The notes under the pieces were generated by a model. That model saw only the letters and a list, made by a program, of their open reading frames with translations. It did not search any database and was not told the origin of the DNA. A program made the position numbers and the translations under genes. DNA of 6,624 nucleotides, taken from assembly GCA_013816275.1 (NCBI GenBank), contig JACDER010000085.1:1-6624 (forward strand). Reading direction: 5' to 3'. Source of the stretch: Actinomycetota bacterium. GTDB taxonomy: Bacteria > Actinomycetota > Thermoleophilia > Gaiellales > Gaiellaceae. Within the stretch, counting starts at the first letter, position 1. Each line of letters starts with the position of its first letter. This document shows, piece by piece, positions 1 to 5,400 of the stretch.

Positions 1-1
1 G

Positions 2-310
2 GCCTACGGAGCTGCGGCAATCGAGCTCACTCCCCCCGCGCAGGCGACGGCCGAACGGCTGACGGCGGCAGGCCTCGGGAGACTGCCGGTCTGCATGGCC
101 AAGACGCACCTCTCGCTCTCACACGACCCGGCGCTGATCGGCGCGCCGACGGGGTTCACGCTCCCCGTGCGCGAGCTTCGGCCCTACACCGGCGCCGGCT
201 GGATCGTCGCGCTGAGCGGCGAGATGCAGACGATGCCTGGCCTGTCGGCCGCTCCGGCTGCACTGCAGATCGATGTCGACTCGCGCGGCGAGATCACCGG
301 CTTGCGCTAG
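2..310 (+). CDS. fhs: Formate--tetrahydrofolate ligase, C-terminal fragment (5' end outside window)
   Basis: The enzyme (EC 6.3.4.3) joins formate to tetrahydrofolate with ATP hydrolysis, giving 10-formyl-tetrahydrofolate for cytoplasmic one-carbon metabolism. The reading frame is open from base 2 to the TAG at 308-310 and encodes the last 102 residues. Recognition rests on the highly conserved C-terminal block: a LPVCMAKT stretch, then a S-x-DP-x-LIGAPTGF segment, a V-R-E-L-R-P-x-x-GAGW-I-V-AL-G run, an MPGL motif and a final IDVD-x-x-G-x-I-x-GL ending, all in the family order and spacing. The ATG at 95 is internal, not a start, because conserved family sequence continues upstream of it (AYGA...LTAAGLGRLPVC). 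The family is normally about 550 residues, so roughly four fifths lies before the window. It converges on the lipoprotein gene and has no visible functional link to the rest of the window. Confidence 0.93.
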   Translation, partial: AYGAAAIELTPPAQATAERLTAAGLGRLPVCMAKTHLSLSHDPALIGAPTGFTLPVRELRPYTGAGWIVALSGEMQTMPGLSAAPAALQIDVDSRGEITGLR

Positions 311-414
311 GAGAGAACACAAGACTTCGATACTCTGGTCGGGCCTGCGGCTCGTCCCAGCAGAAGTACGCAAGCGCTGATGCGCTCCCGGCGGAGAGTC
401 CCTTCGTAGACCGC
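311..414. other. Convergent intergenic gap with two weak hairpins
   Basis: This 104-bp gap separates two genes that end towards each other, so a bidirectional terminator would be expected. Two candidate hairpins are visible. AGCGC-TGAT-GCGCT at 373-386 has a perfect 5-bp stem. GGCGG at 390-394 pairs with CCGCC at 411-415 across a 16-base loop and reaches the lipoprotein stop codon. Neither is followed by a T-run on either strand, so an intrinsic terminator of the classic kind is not supported. Transcription may stop by Rho or at an atypical GC hairpin. No ORF with coding character is seen here. Confidence 0.3.
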
Positions 415-1383
415 CTACTGTGCCGTGACGGTGCCGGAGCTGGTCGAGCCTGTGACGCGGTTGTTCTCGTCGAACTCGACGCCGGCGCTGGCGCTGGTGT
501 TGTTCTTGCCGAACGCGGTGATCGTCAGCGTGTGCGGCCCCGGGCAGATGTAGTTGAAGCGCATCACGCCGTGTACCGGGTTGTAGCCGGCCTGGGCGCC
601 CGGATTCTGGCCGTCGATCTCGGGCGAGACCGCGGTCGCGTTCTTCGCCCGGTAGCTGTAGGACAGCGTCACGGTGTCACCCGCTGTGCCACATGAGGCG
701 ACGTCCGGACCGTTGAACTCGAGGATCTGCGGCGTGGCCGCGCCGCCGCCCTCGGGCTCGACGGTCGCGCTCTTGCTTGCCGTCTGGCCGTTTGCTCCTC
801 CGGCGCTGATGGTCACCGTGTGCGGCCCGGGGCAGACGTAGGGGAAGTTCATCGTGCCGCTGCCGGGGTCGTAGCCGGCCTGGGCGCCGACCGCCTGGCC
901 GTCGATCTCCGGATCCACGGTGGTCGCATTCGTCGTCTCGTACTGGAACGAGACCGTCTTCGTCTCGGTGCCGGTGCACGAGACGGTCGACGGGCCGTCG
1001 AAGGTGACGATCTCGGGCTTGCCCGCGGCGCTGCCCGTGGACGTGACCCTTGCGCTCTTGCTGACGGTCTGGTTGTTCCCGGTCGCCGAGATCGTGAGGG
1101 TGTGCGGCCCGGGGCAGACGTAGGGGAAGTTCATCGTGCCGCTGCCGGGGTCGTAGCCTGCCTGGGCGCCGACCGCCTGGCCGTCGATCTCCGGGTCGAC
1201 CGCCTCGGCGTTCTTCGTCTCGTAGTCGAAGGAGACGGTCTGGGTGCCGCCGCCGCTGCTGCACGAGACGCTCGACGGGCCTTGGAACGTGACGATCTCG
1301 GGAGCCTTCGATCCGCTCGAACCGCAGCCGGCGGCGAAGGCGGTCAGTGCGAGCGCTAGGAAGGCGAGGCGGCTGATGCGCAC
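415..1383 (-). CDS. Predicted lipoprotein with three tandem Ig-like/beta-sandwich-type repeats, unknown function
   Basis: The 322-aa product starts with a lipoprotein signal peptide: charged MRISR, a hydrophobic core to about residue 16, then AAGC with Cys20 as the likely lipidated residue and a flexible GSSGSK linker. Three repeats follow at about residues 28-113, 123-208 and 218-302. Each has P-x-I-x-x-F-x-GP, a first Cys, a T-V-S-F-x-Y-type strand, PEIDGQ, GAQAGY and a VCPGPHT block with the second Cys. The pairs are Cys41/90, Cys136/184 and Cys231/280, and could form one disulphide per domain. The strand-rich, Gly/Thr/Ser-rich pattern suggests an Ig-like fold, which is inference; I do not recognise the family. 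The GTG start at 1383 is chosen because GAGGTGG lies 7 nt upstream and the signal peptide begins there. The start lies 28 nt inside the end of the ankyrin gene, so the two are probably co-transcribed and translationally coupled. Expected location is the outer face of the cytoplasmic membrane. Confidence 0.85.
   Translation of the reverse strand: MRISRLAFLALALTAFAAGCGSSGSKAPEIVTFQGPSSVSCSSGGGTQTVSFDYETKNAEAVDPEIDGQAVGAQAGYDPGSGTMNFPYVCPGPHTLTISATGNNQTVSKSARVTSTGSAAGKPEIVTFDGPSTVSCTGTETKTVSFQYETTNATTVDPEIDGQAVGAQAGYDPGSGTMNFPYVCPGPHTVTISAGGANGQTASKSATVEPEGGGAATPQILEFNGPDVASCGTAGDTVTLSYSYRAKNATAVSPEIDGQNPGAQAGYNPVHGVMRFNYICPGPHTLTITAFGKNNTSASAGVEFDENNRVTGSTSSGTVTAQ
818..912 (-). repeat. 95-bp near-identical direct repeat, copy in lipoprotein domain 2
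   Basis: This segment matches 1100-1194 over 95 bp with a single difference (G at 877 versus T at 1159). It encodes the second half of domain 2, from about PEIDGQ through the PGPHT block. The corresponding segment of domain 3 (about 530-624) has about 20 differences by hand count, so copies 1 and 2 are much closer to each other than to copy 3. Confidence 0.95.
1100..1194 (-). repeat. 95-bp near-identical direct repeat, copy in lipoprotein domain 1
   Basis: This is the partner of 818-912, at an offset of exactly 282 bp (94 codons), so the reading frame is preserved. It encodes the second half of lipoprotein domain 1. Outside this block the two domains diverge at both DNA and protein level. 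Confidence 0.95.
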
Positions 1384-1945
1384 ATGTTAACCACCTCATT
1401 GTGGCCCTGATCGCGGGCCAGGTCGAGCGGTGTCTTGCCTTCGTCGTTGGTGGCGTTCGGGTCGGCTCCATGGGCGAGAAGCGCCTCGACGATCGCGACG
1501 TTTCCGTTGTGCGTGGCCGAATGGAGCGGCGTCCGCCTCCCTCCGCGCAGGCCTCGACCGGCGCTCCGCGCTCGAGGAGGACCTCGACCGTGCGCAGGTT
1601 CTCGGCTCCCTCCGATGCGACGGCGCTGTGCAGCGGAGTCACCTTGATGAACTTGTGCCTCGTGAGGCTCGCCGCGTCGGCGCCGTGCTCGAGCAGGAGC
1701 TCGGCTACGCCGGCGTGTCCGAAGAATGCGGCGAGATGGAGCGCCTGGAAGCCGTCCGGCGACCATGCCTGGGCGAGCGTGGGATCGGCGTGGAGCAGCT
1801 CACGAACTCGGTCCGCGCGGCCGGCCGCAGCCGCCTCGAAAGCGTCCAGCGTAGGGTCTTCTGCCAGCAGCGCATCGGCGTCAGCGGTTCGGCCTTCATA
1901 GAGGGCCTGGAGGATCGGGGAGACGCCGTCCTGTTGTTCCGGCAT
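1356..1945 (-). pseudogene. Ankyrin-repeat protein gene interrupted by a one-base frameshift
   Basis: From ATG 1945 the frame encodes 137 residues of clear ankyrin character (FEAAAAGRADRVRELL, ALHLAAFFGHAGVAELLLEHGAD, TPLHSAVA...TVEVLLERGAPV). It then degenerates into Arg-rich nonsense that runs to 677. The ankyrin pattern resumes one frame over (TPLHSATHNGNVAIVEALL, HGADPN, GKTPLDLARDQGHNEVV) and ends at TAG 1356-1358. Adding one base between 1534 and 1535 joins the halves. A T there would give GGA-GGC-TGG-ACG, restoring the usual G-W-T-P-L-H repeat start and a 196-aa protein with about five repeats. Ankyrin repeats are protein-binding scaffolds; with no signal peptide this one would be cytoplasmic. 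The break may be a real inactivating deletion or a sequencing/assembly error. Absence of other decay favours a very recent event or an error. The gene is divergent from marR and heads the lipoprotein transcript. Confidence 0.8.
1391..1397 (-). promoter_or_regulatory. Shine-Dalgarno site of the lipoprotein gene, inside the ankyrin gene
   Basis: The minus-strand sequence GAGGTGG sits 7 nt before the GTG start at 1383. It decides the start codon for the lipoprotein. It lies within the last codons of the ankyrin gene, so upstream translation would pass over it, as is usual for translational coupling. Confidence 0.7.
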
Positions 1946-1947
1946 AG

Positions 1948-1964
1948 TTAGTTGTTCTAACTAA
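1948..1964. promoter_or_regulatory. Palindromic operator in the divergent promoter, likely MarR target
   Basis: TTAGTT-GTTCT-AACTAA is a perfect 6-bp inverted repeat with a 5-bp spacer, 17 bp overall. It is placed in the 30-bp gap between the two divergent start codons. The gap has only 10 G/C bases out of 30, in sharp contrast to its surroundings. MarR-family dimers typically bind short AT-rich palindromes of about this size in their own divergent promoters. Binding here would cover the candidate -10 elements of both transcripts. Assignment to the adjacent MarR protein is inference from position and shape. Confidence 0.65.
1954..1959 (-). promoter_or_regulatory. Candidate -10 element for the ankyrin-lipoprotein transcript
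   Basis: On the minus strand TAGAAC matches four of six consensus bases and lies 8 nt before ATG 1945, the same distance as the marR candidate on the other side. It would also give a leaderless transcript, and no Shine-Dalgarno sequence precedes this ATG. The alternative TATTAG (1961-1966, minus strand) matches equally well but is 15 nt away. Weak evidence on its own. Confidence 0.25.
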
Positions 1965-1967
1965 TAT
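1962..1967 (+). promoter_or_regulatory. Candidate -10 element for marR, possibly leaderless
   Basis: TAATAT matches four of six bases of the TATAAT consensus and ends 8 nt before the marR ATG at 1976. Transcription would then begin at or next to the start codon, giving a leaderless mRNA. There is no good Shine-Dalgarno sequence before this ATG, which fits. No convincing -35 hexamer was seen at the usual spacing. Confidence 0.35.
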
Positions 1968-1975
1968 TCTGAGCG

Positions 1976-2407
1976 ATGTCAAGCCCAAATCGATACACGG
2001 ACCTCGCCGACCGGCTGCATTCCGCGTCCATCCACGTGCTTCGCCGCGTTGCGCGTGAGGATGCGGCCTCAGGCCTGGGAGGTCCCGCCTTGTCGGCGCT
2101 CTCGGTCGTCGTCTTCGGCGGTCCGATCAGCCTCGGGCGGCTGGCCGAGGCCGAACGTGTCCGGCCCCCGACGATGACGCGCACCGTCCAGGGTCTCGAC
2201 GCCTCGGGTCTCGTCAGCCGCGAGCCCGATCCGAACGACGGCCGGATCGTCAACATCCGCGCGACCGCCCGGGGGACCGAAGTGCTCCAGGCGGCGAGAT
2301 CGCGCAGGGTCGCGGCGCTCGCCTCGGCTCTGCGGCCGCTCGGGGAGCCCGACCTGCGCACGCTCGAGCGCTCGGCCGAGCTTCTCGAGCAGGTGGTCTC
2401 GAGCTGA
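1976..2407 (+). CDS. MarR-family transcriptional regulator
   Basis: The 143-aa product has the length and layout of MarR dimeric repressors. An N-terminal helical part (about 5-45) is followed by a winged helix-turn-helix. Helix SLGRLAEAERV is at 52-62, the recognition helix around PPTMTRTVQGLDASGL at 64-80, and the wing SREPDPNDGRIVNI at 82-95 carries the family's D-x-R motif (Asp88, Arg90). Leucine-rich helices after about 100 would complete the dimer interface. There is no cysteine, so thiol-based oxidant sensing of the OhrR type is unlikely and a small-molecule ligand is more probable; which ligand cannot be told. The ATG at 1976 is the natural start, because 30 bp upstream is the start of the divergent ankyrin gene. 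Likely autoregulated through the palindrome in that gap. The kinase gene follows after 31 bp on the same strand and may share its transcript. Confidence 0.88.
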   Translation: MSSPNRYTDLADRLHSASIHVLRRVAREDAASGLGGPALSALSVVVFGGPISLGRLAEAERVRPPTMTRTVQGLDASGLVSREPDPNDGRIVNIRATARGTEVLQAARSRRVAALASALRPLGEPDLRTLERSAELLEQVVSS

Positions 2408-2413
2408 GCCTCC

Positions 2414-2421
2414 GAGGAGGG
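2414..2421 (+). promoter_or_regulatory. Purine-rich site GAGGAGGG, distant candidate ribosome-binding site of the kinase
   Basis: GAGGAGGG is a strong anti-Shine-Dalgarno match in the marR-kinase gap, but it ends 17 nt before the ATG at 2439, well beyond the usual 5-10 nt. No in-frame ATG, GTG or TTG lies between it and 2439. The only other nearby candidate is the ATG at 2448, which is further away still. It may work poorly, act through a folded leader, or be coincidental. Confidence 0.35.
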
Positions 2422-2438
2422 TCAATTCCGCCGATACG

Positions 2439-5400
2439 ATGCCGCTCATGGAGCACCGGGCCGGGGTCCCGGAGAGCGGCTTTCGGGGGGCGCCCGTCGA
2501 GGATGTCAGGCGGGCGGAGAGCGCCCTCGACGAGCTACTCGCCGACGACCTCCTACGAATCAAGAGAGTCCTACACGTAGACACCGTCGCCGTGCTCCTG
2601 GTCGACGAGCACGAGGAAGAGTTGGTGGCCCGGGCCGCCAGCGGGCTCGAGGAGGAGGTCGAGCTGGGCGTCCGCATTCCGATTGGCAAGGGCTTCGCCG
2701 GCAGAGTTGCCGCATCGCGCGCCGCCGTGGTGATCGAGGACGTCGACCACGCCGACCTTCTCAATCCGCTTCTTCGCGAAAAGGGCATCCGGTCGCTGCT
2801 CGGGGTTCCGCTCGAGATCGGCGACAAGCTGCTCGGGGTTCTCCACATCGGCTCGCTCACTCCGCGGAGTTTCGGCGACAGTGACATCGCCGTCCTCAGG
2901 AGAGTCGCCAGGCGGGTTGCCATTCCGGTCGAGCAGGCCTTCCTGTACGGGACCGAGCGAGGCGCCCGCGTGCAGCTCGAGGCCGCGAGAGCACACCTCG
3001 CTTTCCTCGCCGAGGCGAGCGCCGTCCTCGGCTCCTCGCTCGACTACGAGACGACCCTGGCCAGCGTCGCGCGGCTGGCGGTCCCCGAGCTCGCCGACTG
3101 GTGCGTCATCGACGTCGTCGACGACGGCGGTTCGGTGCGGCGGGTCGCCTCGGTGTGCGCGAACCCCGCGCACGACTCGCTCGCGAAAGAGCTCGGTCAC
3201 AGCTACCCCGCCCGGCCCGAGCGGATGGAGGGAACCTCGAAGGTGCTCCGCAGCGGCCGGTCCGAGCTCGTCGAGGAGATCACTCCGGACTGGCTGAACG
3301 CCATCGCACCGGACGAGCGCCAGCGCGAGATCCTGAGCGCGATCGGGCTTCGCTCGAACCTCCTCGTTCCGCTTATCGCCCGCGGGCGGACGCTCGGCGT
3401 GCTGACGCTCGCGACGGCCGAGTCCGCGCGCACGTACGGCGAGGGAGATCTGAGGCTGGCGGAGGAGCTGGCCGCGCGGGCGGCACTCGCGGTCGACAAT
3501 GCGCGGCTCTTCAGGGAGGCGGAAGAGTCACTCGGGTTGCTGGACGCGTTGTTCGCGACCGCGCCGGTTGGGCTGGCGTTCTACGACCGCGAGCTCCGGT
3601 ACCTGAAGGTCAACGAGACGCTGGCGTCCGTCAACGGAGTTCCGCCCGAGGATCACATCGGCAGGACCGCCTCGGAGGTCATCCCGAACCTCGCCGGCGA
3701 GGTCGAGGGGCAGCTCCGGAAGGTGCTCGGGTCCGGGGAGCCCTCCCTCGGCCTCGAGCTGCAAGGAGAGGCGCCCTCGACCGGTGAAGAGCGCATCTGG
3801 CTGACCAGCTACTACCCCGTTCGTACCGCTGAGGGGGAGACGATCGGAGTCGGTGTCGTCGTCACCGACATCACGGAGCGGACCCGGGCTGCGATGCGCC
3901 TGTCGGCGCAGTACGAGGTCACGCGCATCCTGTCGGCGGCGCCGAGCTTCGACGAGGTCTCGGAGGAGCTGCTCGCCGCGATGTGCAAGAACCTCGGCTG
4001 GGCGGTGGGCGGAGTCTGGGCCGCTGATCGCGACAGTGGCACGATGCGGATGATCCGCGCCTACCTGGCCGAGGACAGCCCCGCCGCGCCGTTCATCGAG
4101 CTGAGCCGTGAGTTCAGGTTTGCGCCGGGCGCCGGGCTTCCGGGCCGTGCGTGGGAGCGCGCCGACGTCGAGTGGGTTGCCGACTATGCGGGCGACCCCA
4201 CCTTTCCACGCTCCGAGATGGCACAGACGGTCGGCTTGCGGTCGGGGTTCGCGTTCCCGATCGTGCTCGGGCCGAGCGTGTTCGGCGTGATCGAGCTCTT
4301 CAGCACGGAGCGCCGCGAGCCGGATCACGAGCTGATCGAGATGACTTCGGCTCTCGGGAGCCAGATCGGCCAGTTCATCGAGCGCACGCGGGCCGAGCAT
4401 GCGACGGAGAGGGCGCGGGAGCGCCTCGCCTTCCTGGCCGAGGCGAGCCGGCTCCTCGCGTCGTCTCTCGAGTACGACGCGACACTCCAGCGAATCGCCG
4501 AGCTGGCCGTTCCGAAGGTCGCCGACTGGTGCGCGGTCTCGATCCTCGACGCCGAAGGGAAGCTGGAGCAGGTCGCCATCGCACACGTCGACCCGAGCAA
4601 GGTCAGGTGGGCCAGGGAGCTAAACGAGCGGTACCCGCCGGATCCCGACTCGACGGAGGGGACGTACGCGGTGCTTCGGTCGGGGGAACCGGTGTTGATG
4701 CCCCTGATTCCTTCGGAGCTCCTCGAGCGGTCCGCGGTCGACGAGGAACACCTCCGGATCATTCAGGAGCTCGAGGCTCGTTCGTACATCGCCGCTCCGC
4801 TGATCGCCCACGACCAGGCATTCGGGGTGATCGCGTTCCTCACCACTGCCGAATCCAACCGGATCTACGACGAGGAGGATCTCTCGCTGGCCGAAGACCT
4901 CGCTCGGAGGGCTGCGGTGGCCGTCGAGAACGCTCAGCTGTTCAGGCGAGCGGTGGAGAACGAGGAACAGCAGCGCTTCCTCGCCGAGGCGGGGAGCGCC
5001 CTGGCGTCGTCGCTCGACTACCACGACACGCTTCAGCGGGTCGCGCAGCTGGCAGTTCCCGCCTTCGCCGACTGGTGCATCGTGGATGTGCTCGAGGGAG
5101 ACGAGATCCATCGTCTTGCGGTTGCGGCGGCGCGAGAGGAGAGCCAGCTTGCGCTCGACGAGCTTCGGGTGTCCTACCCGCCGACCCTCGACTCGCCTCA
5201 GCCCGCCGCGCAGGCGCTCCGGGAGCGAAGGCCGGTCATCTACTTCGACTTCACCGCGGAAACGCTGAAGGCGACGACGCGGGACGGCCGCCACCACGAG
5301 CTGATCGAGCTGCTCGAACCCTGCTCGGCCATGGCCCTTCCGCTCCTCGCGCGCGGACACGTGGTCGGTGCCGTTACGTTTGCCAGGGCAGAGTCCGGCC

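Noticed and set aside
373..415. Hairpins between fhs and the lipoprotein gene as a bidirectional intrinsic terminator
   Set aside because: The stems are only 5 bp and no T-run follows on either strand, so a terminator call is not supported beyond position.
677..1945. A continuous 422-codon minus-strand frame that could be read as one ankyrin fusion protein
   Set aside because: After about residue 137 the translation is Arg/Pro-rich and is the out-of-frame shadow of the real ankyrin end and the lipoprotein. The ankyrin consensus continues in a different frame, so this is a frameshift artefact.
1976..2407. Redox-sensing OhrR-type identity for the MarR protein
   Set aside because: The protein contains no cysteine, so the thiol mechanism of that subgroup cannot operate.
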